The notes below the pieces were generated by a model, which was not told the DNA's origin, made no database searches, and was given only the letters and a program-made list of their open reading frames with translations. This document shows positions 35,241 to 46,721 of a stretch of DNA of 64,000 bases, piece by piece; the first letter of the stretch is position 1; every line of letters begins with the position of its first letter. Made by a program: the position numbers and the translations under genes. Source of the DNA: Poa pratensis (Eukaryota > Streptophyta > Magnoliopsida > Poales > Poaceae); NCBI GenBank assembly GCA_947311845.1, contig CAMZMU010000059.1, positions 37,561,226-37,625,225 of the forward strand. The letters run 5' to 3'.

Positions 35241-35402
35241 GGATAGAATTGTTGCATGATGATGGACCGTGTCCTTTAAGAATTTCCATCTCCTTGAGGT
35301 GTACATGGATATGAATTGTTGCATGGTGGTGGACCGTGTCCTTTAAGAATTTCCATCTCCTTGAGGTGTACATGGATATAGAATTGTTGCGTGTGGTGGT
35401 GG
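35241..35402. repeat. Tandem repeat, about 66 bp unit, 2.4 copies
   Basis: Units start at GGATAGAATTGTTGC (35241), 35307 and 35374, and share GGACCGTGTCCTTTAAGAAT in the first two. Nearly identical units indicate a recent duplication. Confidence 0.85.
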
Positions 35403-35740
35403 ACATTGTCAGTGTTTGTCTCCCTGTTAAATATTTTAATTTTACATTTATTTAGTTGGACTGATTCCTACAAAACTCGGTTAAAATTCACGTGGAACCA
35501 TCGGTACCTAATGTTAATAACCCACTAATTTGCTGACTGAAAATGCAGATCCTCCCAACCTGAAAAGATTGGGTACGAAGCTCTCTAAGAGACTGTCACT
35601 GTCACAATTTGGATGAACTCAAAACTATGTGTTCATGGGTTTCTATGTTCCGGCCGTCTGTACTATTGAACTTTAATTAAGTTGTACTGCCTCCTTTCCG
35701 TACACTGCTTTCACGCAATGCATTCAGGTTTCCACCACTA

Positions 35741-35803
35741 GAATTGTCTAATGAATGTGGTGGAATTGTGTAATGGGTGTGGTGGAATTGTGTAATGGTT
35801 GTG
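35741..35803. repeat. Tandem repeat, about 22 bp unit, three copies
   Basis: Repeats of GTGGTGGAATTGTGTAATGG with minor variation. Confidence 0.8.
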
Positions 35804-36522
35804 GACGGCAACCCATGCATGAGATAAGAAAATAGACGGAACATGTCCTGCCGTTGCATGCACAAACGGTTTTGCTAAGCGTGGATTCATCATGGGAGCA
35901 CATGATTGCTTTATCTAACGGTAGACACCCTATGCACCACTGCCCCCATGGCACCAAATCCGCGTCGATACTTATATATATGCCTACTTATGTCCTTACT
36001 TTCTAAGCAGATGCGTAGTGGTACATTTCTTGTTGTTGGTAGTTCATTAAATTTCTGCATGCTTACCAAGTAATCAAGAATGTCATTATTATCAGATTGC
36101 TTTACGACTAAACGCCCAGCCCTGGTAGCTTCCTGATATTTTGTTTTCTTAGAATGCTTTGGACAAGTAATATAAGGCACCTGTGCTCTTCTTTCCTCAC
36201 GAGATGTCAAGCTTGTTTCATCTCTGTTTTGATTTTTCTGCACTGCATATCTCTATTTTTCTGCTTGTTATTACAAGAAATGCTCTGTAATTTGTCACAA
36301 AAAATAGACATAGTTTGCTATGACATAGCCTATGTCAATTCATGATCTCGAGAGAAACCAAAAGTAATTTCCATGTTGTCTTCTCAGTATGCAACCAAAA
36401 AAATTATACAAAGTTGGAAATGAGCAGAAGATCTGTGGGAATCTGCAGAATCGGGCTGTCCTTAGTAGATGATGTGGTTTTTTTTTGGAATAGGTTGATT
36501 CACAATAATTCATTGGTACGTA

Positions 36523-36625
36523 CTCCCTCCGTTCGGAATTACTTGTCTCTGAAATGAGTGGCTTACACACTAATAAGTGCCTAGATACATCCAACTTTGA
36601 GACAACTAATTCCGAACGGAGGGAG
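36523..36625. mobile_element. Stowaway MITE
   Basis: 103 bp with near-perfect inverted ends CTCCCTCCGTTCGGAATTA, flanked by TA (36521-36522 and 36626-36627). Recent-looking. Confidence 0.93.
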
Positions 36626-36629
36626 TAAT

Positions 36630-38165
36630 AGTTAAGCAATCTTTGCTTCTATTTCTTGGATTGTTGATTGTCAGCAATAGCCCTTTTAGACAACGCAGAG
36701 CAAGGTACTTGTTAAGATCATGAATTTTCATTGGTACTCTCGGCTTGAATTTGGTTACCTTTTTTCTGCTGTAAAACAAAAAATATACTTCCTCCTACTT
36801 ATGTTTCAACTTTTTTAACATCAAGAATTTTTCCATCGGTTTGTACGTGAAACTGACTAAGGTCAGCCTCAGTAGCTTGAAACTGTTTCTTTACTTGTGC
36901 CCATCGGTAGACCAGTTGTATTTGTCAATCATTAGTATAAAACGACACATTGGAAACGGACCAAAACACTCATTGGAAAGGGAGAAATGGTCCGGTTCCC
37001 TGCTTCCGATACTGATGTGAAACGAGCTCATCGGAAACGGAGGCCAAAATCCGTTTCTGATGAGGCCCCTAAATGCATACGGACATCTACGTATGTCCGT
37101 TTCCGATGTGAAAATTTCATATTAAAAAAAAAACAGCGTCTTGCTGGCTTCTTGCCAGCTTTTTGCTGGCTTCTACCAGCTTCTCACAGCAATAATATTA
37201 CTATATTTCTAGTTAAGTTACAAACGTGATACAACTTTACATATTTCCTCAACAAAACTACGTACTAACATTTACACAGCTAACACATTCTACATATGCA
37301 ATGAAATACTTAAACTTAGCATCTCATGTAGAGCACCCATTATAACCTTGAAAAACGCCTAGATCGTCCAAACATCCCAGTAGGCAGTAGTAGTGCTCAA
37401 CCTTGAGTCGGCGTGAACGCCCAACTTCTGCAAAATATGACTGTATGCACATAGGAACACTAAGCGATCGAAGTGCTAATGAATAAATACTACACCATAA
37501 TTCTGAACTATAACTTAACAAGGGACTTAATATATGATTCAAGGATCACCAAGATAGTAATTATAAAGGTCTCATGGCAGTAAAAGAGGAACTTTGTTGT
37601 ATGACTGCACAAGAAGAAGGCGTGATAGGCTGAGTCTACCTTGATGAACCCAAAGTCATTGGCGTTGATGTGGAAGCATTGCCTGCAACACTAAGTGCAT
37701 ACTCCCTGATCGTACCATGATAATTCCCACACATATGATAGAAACATCAATATTCAGTTATTCACTACAGATTACCGGTGGCTAATTTCTAAAACTGAAT
37801 ACAATACAACTGAAAAAAATTACAAGTATAACTGAATCGATGACAAATTCCAAAGACAACTGAAACAAATTTACAAGCACTCAATGTGCCCTGAAGCAAT
37901 TCCAAAGCCAACGGACAACCAGATCTATCGGTTTTAAACTAGCTAGCTGAATCGATTAGCTACTACTAGTACAGTAGTACTCAACGAAGTGAGCTAGCTA
38001 GCTAAATCGACTGGGTACACGGTACTACTCAACGAAGTGAGCTAGCTTTGCTTGTACGTATGTACTCTGCTCGGCCAGCGGCGGAATACTCTTACGGTGG
38101 TACCTGGTGGCTGACTTGATTATACAACGATATTCCTCGGATCAATTAATATGCCCAAATCATGA
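36630..38165. other. Intergenic DNA with a hairpin cluster, no gene
   Basis: At 36950-37110 several copies of CATCGGAAACGGA and its inverse form short hairpins. Just after it, 37135-37190 has repeated GCTGGCTTCT and CCAGCTT words. Such arrays are typical of subterminal regions of CACTA transposons, but no CACTA terminus was found. The rest is AT-rich with no gene. Confidence 0.4.
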
Positions 38166-38210
38166 ATCCTACATCTTGATTAAATACTCAAATTTTTTTG
38201 GTTGTGTACC

Positions 38211-38459
38211 TTGTGCTGATGAAGCCGCAGGTGGAGGAATCTGGCGGTGGCGGGGTACCCAAATTGGAGCAGCGCGCCACACCGGGACCAGGTTGAAGTA
38301 GGTCCTGTTGGAGGTGATTTGGTCGTAGTTGCCGCGGGCGTAGTCGAGCGCCTTGTGCATCGTCGGTCGGGCTCGCACCAGATCGGCCGCCATGGCAGTA
38401 GTAACGTGTTCATCCCACGCAGATCTGGCCGCCGCGCCGTCCTGCTCGTGGGAGGCCAT
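38211..38459 (-). CDS. Unrecognised exon-like reading frame
   Basis: Minus-strand frame of about 83 codons starting MASHEQDGAAARSAWDEH, then MAADLVRARPTMHKALDYAR and FNLVPVWRAAPIWVP, and running to a possible GT donor at 38210 (CACAAG then GTACAC). Upstream (38460-38690) is pyrimidine-rich like a grass 5' UTR. I do not recognise the protein; it could be the first exon of a lost gene or a captured fragment. No second exon was found. Confidence 0.3.
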
Positions 38460-38769
38460 CGTCAGACGCCTCGTCCATGGTCGTCGGCGATGTAGAGGGA
38501 CTGCCGGTCTGTCGCGCCATAGGAGCTCGCGGATCTGCTTGGGGATCGCCGCCGCAGGAGTTCGTGGATCTGCTTGGGGACAACCGCCTCGTCCCCGGAG
38601 GTGGCCGGCTACAAGGACGACATAGGTGCGGGGATCGATGGAGAAAGGGGATGAGGAGCGTGCGACTGTGAGGGAGAGGAAGGAGAATGATATGATAAGA
38701 TCGGTTGCTAGGGTTTTAGAGTTTTCATACTAGGCTGATTCAGTTTGCAAACGGAGGAAAAATTTAACT

Positions 38770-39692
38770 CGGGGTGTAGGTGGGATCGTTGGAGGGAGGC
38801 CCGCACCCACCCACATCTGCCGCATATGTTAAGTGGGACACCCAATTAAGCCCGCACATTATTATGTGGGATATATGGGTTTAGCGGGAAGCCCACCAAC
38901 TCAACTAATGATCGATCGATCAGCTGGCCGTCCGGCCGGCCGGAGATCGCGCCTGATGCCCACCAACGCAATTGTCCGCAGCGCAGGGATCTGTTAATTC
39001 TACGAAAAACTTTGCATCAGATTTGCTGCATCTGTCACTGGAATAGACAGAGTTTGCTGCGATTGAGATTGCAGCTGCTTTTCCTCCCGTATCTTGGCCA
39101 GGGCGTGGGTGACCGCGACTCTGCGACAGCCGGAGACATTGACGACGCAGCGGCACACGTCGACGTAGACGCCGTATTCCGCAAGATCGGCATCTCCAGT
39201 GGCGTCTCCACCCCCGCCGCCGGCGACGACTCCCTGCCCTCCGGCTCCCCTGGCTAGGAGGCGCCGTCGGCGCGCAACCGGTCGGGGGAGGTCGTGGCAT
39301 CCAGTGGCGGCACGCTCGCGCTCACCCTTCTCTGCAACAAGGTCCTCATCCCCGTCAGGATCCCATCACCATCGCGCTCACGCCGCCCATCGCCACGCTC
39401 CTCGCCCGCTGGAAGCTCGTCAAGAGCCTCAAGACCTGAGATGTGAACCCGTTGACTTTGATACTCCCCTCTACGAGTTCATAGTGGCGACGGTCCGGCC
39501 ATGGGAAGGTAGCCGGCGGCGGTTTCTCGAAGGAGATCGATGTGGGGTTCAATGTGGGGAACGATATGTGGGCTCGACGTGGGCGAAGTCGGCAGTCCAA
39601 CATACCCCACGTAATTTCGACTCTTACCCGTGGGAGACCACGAACGATATTAAGTGGGTGCCGTGGGCAGCCCACTCCCACCTGCAGCCTGA
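38770..39692. mobile_element. Mutator-like element carrying a gene fragment (Pack-MULE-like)
   Basis: Inverted ends: CGGGGTGTAGGTGGGATCG at left and, on the minus strand at right, TCAGGCTGCAGGTGGGAGTG, identical in the GCAGGTGGGA or GTAGGTGGGA core. The flanks AATTTAACT (38761-38769) and ATTTTAACT (39693-39701) match at 8 of 9, fitting a 9-bp Mutator duplication. The subterminal regions are rich in GTGGG and CCCAC words. Between them lies GC-rich DNA with the DUF1279 fragment and no transposase. Confidence 0.55.
39150..39439 (+). pseudogene. DUF1279 (FAM210-like) gene fragment
   Basis: The plus strand reads VDVDAVFRKIGISSG in one frame, then after a stop codon at about 39255 continues through ARNRSGEVVASSGG, TLALTLLCNKVLIPVR and, after a one-base frame change at the C run 39362-39364, PITIALTPPIATLLARWKLVKS before the stop at 39437-39439. 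This is the C-terminal half of plant DUF1279 proteins, related to FAM210 of mitochondria and plastids. The N-terminal half is missing or unrecognisable. A pseudogene, probably carried by the surrounding Mutator-like element. Confidence 0.65.
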
Positions 39693-39701
39693 ATTTTAAC
39701 T

Positions 39702-40275
39702 GTATCTATTCACATTGAAAACAGTTAAATTAATCTAACCGTTTATGATGTTCGTGATTCGTGGGCGCGAGCTCTACAGTGTCGTTTTACCGTTGTCTTT
39801 TTGCTGCCGTTTCCATAGAGGGTATCCTTAGTATCGTTCTGTATTAGTGAATGCTAGTGGATTTGCCAGATTTCCCTCCGTTTCACATGATTGGGTTTGC
39901 ATCTCTTTGTAGGAGATACGTAACAACTAACAAGTACACGCCATGAAATGAATGCTTGTAGAAAATTAATTAGAGTTTCTGATTTCTCGCTGAAGGTGCA
40001 TTCCATCATCCTATAGTATCAGGCTGTTTGTTCTCAGTGCCAACCGTGTAGTCTTGAGGTGTGAAGGTTGAAGGGAAAGACAGCGGCACGGCAAAATCCG
40101 ACACCTGACGATGAAGGTAAGATGTCACTACATTGAGCCTGATGAAGCAGGAGGAGAATGGAAGTATTGATGCCGTTTGGGAGGTGTTGCAACGATGTTT
40201 TCTTGTGTTGGAGGTGCTCCGACTAGCAGAGCATAGAGGGCTTGTGCGCATCAGGCCGACACGTGTTGTGCGCGC
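39702..40275. other. Intergenic DNA left of the LINE
   Basis: No gene or repeat recognised. It ends in the LINE target duplication (40276-40291). Confidence 0.4.
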
Positions 40276-40414
40276 AGCGCACTGATTGTTTTTTTTTTTG
40301 AAATTTTCAACTACATATATATTAGGTCATCAAGTCGCCTCATTAAAAACCTTCTAGTCCCTTTCGGTACCCTGGTAAGAAAAAGAGTACGTCTACGTCT
40401 GAAACTTGCTGCCT

Positions 40415-43400
40415 TTAAGTATCGATCAGAGTTACATCATCTGCTAGGGTGCTTACAAGATAATCGGGAGGTTCCTCATGCCAAACAGATGACATCGAAC
40501 TCTCCGAATGGCTAGCTAACATATGAGCTACCCTATTGGCTTCCCTAGGACAATGATCAGAGGCAACTCTTAGAAAATTTCGACAAAGCAACGTGCACTC
40601 CTCATAGATGGCTGCAGCAGCACCAAGGGAATTACCGCCATTCCTCATAATATCAGTCACTTCCATGCTGTCAGAATTCACCTCCAATCTGTTACAACCA
40701 AGCTGGCCAGCCAGGATCAACCCATCACGTAGTGCATGTGCTTCAGCTGTAGTAGGGTTAGAGACATAGGGAAGTCCACGGCAGCTCGCCGCCAAGAAGT
40801 ATCCCCTGTCATCACGGATGATAGCACCCGTACTTCATGTACCTGCATCAACATTGAAACTCGCATCAACGTTTAGTTTCACAAAGTCTTCCTTTGGTTT
40901 AATCCAGCCATGGCGATGAATGCCTAGCTTCTTCTTCTTTGCTCTCGTATAGTTAAGAGCCAGGGTTGTTATCGCATGTGCAGTCCTTGGCGGTGACTGC
41001 ACCGTTTCTCCATGTGTAACCTTCCGTCTCTCCCACCAAATGTACCACACTGCGACAGCCACCAGGTCATTCCGATCCACCTGGTCAAGCAGCGGTGCTT
41101 TAGCATTTGTATCTCGAAGAAGAACCTCAAGGGCCGAACGCCCCTCAACCTCCACGTTGCAAACTTGTTGGATTGTCTCCACCATCCCCAGCAATTTCCA
41201 TATCTCCTGTACCCGAGGGCATGCAAAGAACGCATGTCTAATGCTCTCACACTCCCTATTGTATAGAGTACACTGAGCACTAGGCTGTATATGCCTATTA
41301 GCCAGGACCCCATTACAAGGTATCGCTCCTAGGAGTACTCTCCAGCAGTGGATCTTGATCTTTGCTGGAACATTTAGAGACCACAACGTTTTCCAAATCG
41401 GGAGCGTCGATGAGGATCCGTTACTACTAGTCCTTCTAAGTTTTTGTCCATGTTGGTGTTCCCATTCCATGTGATAGCAAGACTGAACAGAGAACACTCC
41501 CGACTTGGTACAATGCCACCCAACAAAATCTTCCATCAAGTTACGTGCCAACGGAATATTTAAAATTCGATGAGCATCAATTGGCCAAAACGTTTCTCTA
41601 ATCAGCTGTTCATCCCACGAGTCAGTCTTATCATCAATCAACAGAGCTACCTTTGTGAATAAGATGTTGCCTCTTCTTGTTGCAATTTTCCTGATTGGAC
41701 TACTCGGCACCCATGGGTCGGCCCAAATATCAATCTGAGCTCCATCGCCCACTCTCCACATATGGCCCCTTTTAAATGTCTGGATGCCGGCCCAAATGCT
41801 TTGCCAAGTGTACGAACTTTCTTTTTTTAGCTGGCAATTAAGAATATCTCCTGAAGGAAAATACTTAGCTCGGAGGACAGTAGCACACAGAGAGTTCGGT
41901 TCAACAATTAGACGACAGCATTGCTAGATTAAAACATTGGAGATCCAGAAAACCCATACCTCCTTGATACTTCGGTACACACATCTTCCACCACGCAAAC
42001 CAGTGCATATGCTTCTGTTGATCATCATCTCCCCACCAGAATTGGGACATTGCAGATATAATCTCTTTTATAATCTGTTTGGGTAGCTTGAAGACTGACA
42101 TTGCATAGGCAGGAATGGCCTGAATGACGGCTTTTAGCAGCACCTCCCTTCCTCCGAAAGACAAATTTTTCTCCTTCCATCCACTAAGCAGTTTGCATAT
42201 TCTATCAATTAGGTGTTGAAAATAGTCTGATCTATCGACACCCACCAAAGGGGCAATCCAAGGTATTTGTCCGTGATAGCTTCAGTCATAATATTCAGTG
42301 TAGAACAAACCTCAACCCTTACATCAACGCTGGTGCATGGACTGAAAAATATACTTGATTTTGCTTCGCTGACCAGCTGGCCTGAAGCCGCACAGTAGGC
42401 GTCTAAAGCACCCCTCAGCTAGTGGCATTAGGCCCAACCGCTCTCATGAGGATGAGCAAATCATCTGCGACACAGCGGGGGCACCACAGCAAACCTTAAC
42501 CCCCAAGAGATTACCAACCCTCTCTTCATATTTCAACAAGCTTGTCAAACCTCGGCACACAAAAGAAACAAGTAGTGTGAGAGGGGGGTCCCCTTGCCGG
42601 AGACCCCAAGATGGATAAATAAAATCAGAAAAATCATTATTAACCCGAACTTGGTATCTTACCGAGGAAACACATGCCATGATTAGCTCAACCCAAACAT
42701 GGTCGAAACCCAACTGCACAAGAATTTTTTGCAGGAGGCTCCACTCCACCCTATCATAAGCCTTGTGCATATCCAGTTTACCGCACATGTACCATACTTC
42801 CCGGTCTTATTATTTTTGATGGCATGATAAGACTCATACGCCACCAGTACATTGTCAGTGATGAGTCTCCCCGGAACAAAGGCGCTTTGTGTGGGGGATA
42901 TGATATCCGGGAGAATATGCTTAAGCCTATTGGCAATGAGTTTCAAAATAACCTTGTAGATGACATTGCATAAGCTTATAGGGCGGAATTGGGTGATAGA
43001 TTCCGGATTCTCCACCTTCGAAATGAGCACAATGGTAGTATTGTTCTATCCTTCAGGTATAACCCTAGAGTTAACAGCTTGCAGGACCTCGTCCGTCAGA
43101 TCTTCACCAATGATATGCCAAAACCGTTTATAGAAAACAACGTGAAGGCCATCAGGCCCAGGCACTTTCAAGTCACCTATATTGAACATCGCCTTCTTCA
43201 CTTCCTCGCGAGTATATTTAGCCACAAGCCGCTGGTTCATATCAGCTGTGACACAAGCTTAAACCTTGTCAATAACCTCCTGATTAGGATTCTGCACCTC
43301 CGCTGTAAACAGCTGCTCAAAATAGCCCGCAGCTAAAGCATTTATCTGCTCTGTATCCTCAATCAGGACACCGGCTTCATTTTTTAGATTTTTTAATAAA

Positions 43401-44401
43401 GTTCTTCTTACGTCTCGCCGTCGCCAAACGGTGAAAAAAGGCCGTATTCTGATCACCATGTTGTAGCCAGTTCACTCTCCCACGCTACACCCAATACAAC
43501 TCCTCCTGTTCAAGAAGTTCTTCTATTTTCAGTTATAGTTCCCTCTGTTTAACCGACGCCTCATTAGACAAAGGGCCAGCCATGCTCACATTCAATTCCT
43601 TCTGTAGCTCTCGAAGACGTTTTCTAGGACCCTTGAGTACATCTTTATCCCAGATATGTAGTGCTTCATGCACCTCTTTCGTATGATCACCAAACTTTGC
43701 ATGTACATGCAGGTGTTTTGCCTTATCCCACGCTGTTTGAATAATGTGTTCAACTGAGCTCTCTCACAACCATCTTGCTTTGAATTTCAGTGGCCCATTG
43801 GGATGAAACTCGTTAAGTCCCAAATTGTACTCAGTATTTATCACAATCGGTCTATGATCAGATTTCCCAAAATCTACATTAATCACAGCAGCTAGAGGAA
43901 ACATCGCTGTCCACCTTGGCTCACAGACAGACTGATCAAGCCTTTCACGAATAGTTCCTCTCCTCCATGTGAATACATCTCCTCTGTAGCCCTAGTCCTC
44001 TAGATCACAATTGTTTAGTGCGTCACGAAACGGCTGCATATTTCTTTGAGGCCTTGAAGCTCCTCCCTCTTTCTCATGAGAATACACGATCTCATTGAAG
44101 TCACCAGCCATGATCCAGGGGAGGTCAGCAGCCGCATGCAATTCCCTGATGTATCCCCAAGTTAAATGCTTTCTATCCCCGCTAGGTTCGCCATACAAAC
44201 AAGTCAGACGCCATCCCGCCTAACTGTGTTCGTTGATACGTATGTCAATGTAATTAGGGGTAACCTCCTTCGAGGTAACTGAGATGTCATTGTTCCAGAA
44301 CATTACCAAACCGCCACTCCTACCATCGCTGACCGAAACCAGCATTTGATCAAACCTCAACTTTCTTTGAAGACTTTCTGCCTTAGCTCTACACAGATGT
44401 G
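40415..44401 (-). pseudogene. LINE ORF2, remainder (endonuclease, RT, zf-RVT, RNase H)
   Basis: From 44401 downward on the minus strand: rest of the endonuclease (PWIMAGDFNEIVY at about 44110), RT (QFRPISLCNVIYKVI, PTQSAFVPGRLITDN, HKAYDRVEWS, GLRQGDPP; an ADDLL motif at about 42460 lies in a shifted frame), thumb and linker (GGREVLLKAVIQAIPAYAMSVF), zf-RVT (WKTLWSLNVPAKIKIHCWRVL to HAFFACPRVQEIW), and an RNase H-like domain (LNVDASF, AEAHALRDGL, EVNSDSMEV, CPREANRVAHMLA) ending at 40415. At least six frame breaks or stops. Such proteins carry out target-primed reverse transcription. Confidence 0.85.
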
Positions 44402-44745
44402 TGATACGTCCAAAACGTATCTATAATTTTTGATATTCCATGCCTATTATATATTGATTACCACATGTTTATCTTACACTTTAATCATTTTTATGCATTT
44501 TCTGGGACTAACCTATTAACAAGATGCCACAGTGCCAGTTCCTGTTTTCTGTTGTCGTTTTGTTTCAGAAAATCTATTCTGGAAATATTCTCGGAATTGG
44601 ACGCCAATTTAACTGATCTATTTCTGGACCCGGACGGAGCTGCAGCTAGGAGGACGGAGCCGGGGCCACACTAGGTAGGCCGGCGGGCCCACGACGCGGC
44701 CCATGGTGGGGCCGCGCGCCTAGGCCGCCGCCCCACCTCGGCTGG
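44402..44745 (+). repeat. 5' LTR of element A, first part
   Basis: Matches the start of 59373-60906 (TGATACGTCCAAAACG). Cut by element B at GCTGG (44741-44745). Confidence 0.88.
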
Positions 44746-46472
44746 TGATGCATGTAAAATGCATACATGAACTTTGCATTATATTACTTATATTTCAATC
44801 ATATTTGCATCATATAAGGGTTATATCATTGTTTTATATTGATTTTGGGAATATTACATTGTTTCCCTATTTTTCTGGAATTAACCCTGCACAGGCAGAA
44901 AACCCTATTTTCTATATTTTGATGTTTCAGGGACCCAAACGACGTCCAAATGACTGGAAATTTACGAGCATCAGTTTTTGGAAGGAACGAAGCGTGGGAG
45001 CGAAGGAAGCGAACAAACGGAGACCCGAGGGCCAGAAGAGGGTGGCCCACGTGGCCAGATTCCTTGGCCGTGTGGGACCCACCATCTGGGCCTCGTGGCT
45101 CCGTTGCCGTCGATCTTTTTTCCCGAGCCTCCGTCTTGACCTAAAAACGACTATAAAAATAGTCCCCGACGCACTTCGGAAAGGAGCGCGCAGAAACACA
45201 GAAACCACGAAACAGAGACCTGGAGTTGCAGATTGGAGGGGGAAAACTCCGGCGGGGCGCTGCCGGCGTGGTCTCCATCTTCTCCAACGACTTCTCCACC
45301 GTCTCCATGATGAAGAGGGAGTAGTCCACCCCTGGACTATGGGTTTGTGGAAGTAACTTATGTATCTCTCCTCTCTTGAGCTTCACTAATTAGTACCGTA
45401 TGAGCTGCTGAACATGATTACGGTCATCTATGTAATACCTTTGTGGTGGATCTTTTATGAGTTAATATATGTTTGAGATTGCAATAGTTTTGTTTCAGTT
45501 ATGAAAGTAGATGCATATTATGTACCCCGTTCTTGTTTACTTGTTATGATCAAGCATGTGTATGAGAGCGTGTGAGGGGGAACGTGTGCATTAGTTGGAG
45601 TAACGGGGGTGGCTAGTGCGGTGAACGTGAGAGAAAGTTCCGCGATCCACTTGGGTTTTTACCTTACTTTGTTGCCTCACTAGGGATAAAAAAAATACCT
45701 TGCTACCGGAGATGTGGGTGTGACCATTGCCACTACTCCATGACTAGATCTAGCATGTTCTTATTTTAACTTCATGTCATGATACTTAATGCTATGCTCT
45801 GATTTATCTTAATTACTAAGGTGTTATGATTTAGTTCGCATCTTGGTGGAGTATAAGAGAGATTAATAAACAAAAGATCTCTATGTTAGGACGTGATGCC
45901 CATATAATTAGTAACTTGTCATGAAACCTTTTTGTTGCAATCTCATATGTCAATTCTAGTGTTCCATTGTCTACCACTTTATTAAAGAGAGAGTGCATTT
46001 GTGAAACCATGAACCCCGGTCCATTTTTAATCATAAGAAACACCTTTCCAACAACTTTTATCCACTTTACATTTTCTGCCATTTAAAAATCCGAAAATAC
46101 AAAAACACTTTTACATCTTGCATTCACAATACAAAACCCAAAAATATCATCCATCATTGTTTCCACCATCCTTGCATATTTATCATCATCATTTACTGTT
46201 TTGCATTCATTTTATTTTGATATCATTCTCACACCTTGTGCTTGACAACCACTTGGTGAGGTTGAGGGCCAAAACAATTTACTTTGTTTTAGGTTTTCAA
46301 GAGAAGGATAAGAAGATAAATCTTTCACTACTGATTCCCCGAGAGTTCGATATTAAACCCTCGAGTCACCCCTCGTGGGGAAAACCGTCTTTCCTATACT
46401 ATACACTCTGCACTTGGAGTCTCAACCTAACCCATATTCTTTTGACGCAGGTAACTACGTCAAGGGCCATCA
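44746..46472 (+). repeat. 5' LTR of element B
   Basis: 1727 bp, starts TGATGCATGTAAAATGC and ends AAGGGCCATCA. Confidence 0.9.
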
Positions 46473-46483
46473 AGACAGTTTTC

Positions 46484-46501
46484 TGGCGCCGTTGCCGGGG
46501 A
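46484..46501 (+). other. Primer-binding site (tRNA-Asp) of element B
   Basis: TGGCGCCGTTGCCGGGGA, complementary to the 3' end of plant tRNA-Asp, eleven bases after the LTR end. Typical of Triticeae gypsy elements. Confidence 0.85.
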
Positions 46502-46721
46502 ATCATTGCTGTAAAGGTTTATCCAAGGGTATCTCACAACAAAGTCAACTTCATCACCAACTTGTGCAAACACCTAAGCTTGGGGAGGTTGCACCTACGT
46601 GAGCATCATCTTATCCATCTTTACCTTCAAAGCATTTTATTTTGTTTTGTTATTGTCTTGCATATCATATTTATATTTCGGTTTGCATTTTTATTTTCAG
46701 TTTTGCATAAAAACTTGCATA

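Larger units (their letters stand above)
34893..36520. other. Intergenic DNA with local tandem repeats
   Basis: No gene supported. It contains the tandem repeats at 35241-35402 and 35741-35803. The remainder shows no recognisable protein or element ends. Confidence 0.45.

Noticed and set aside
36255..36300. Possible CACTA terminus (TTACAAGAAATG)
   Set aside because: It lacks the CACTA bases and no inverted partner was found within several kilobases.
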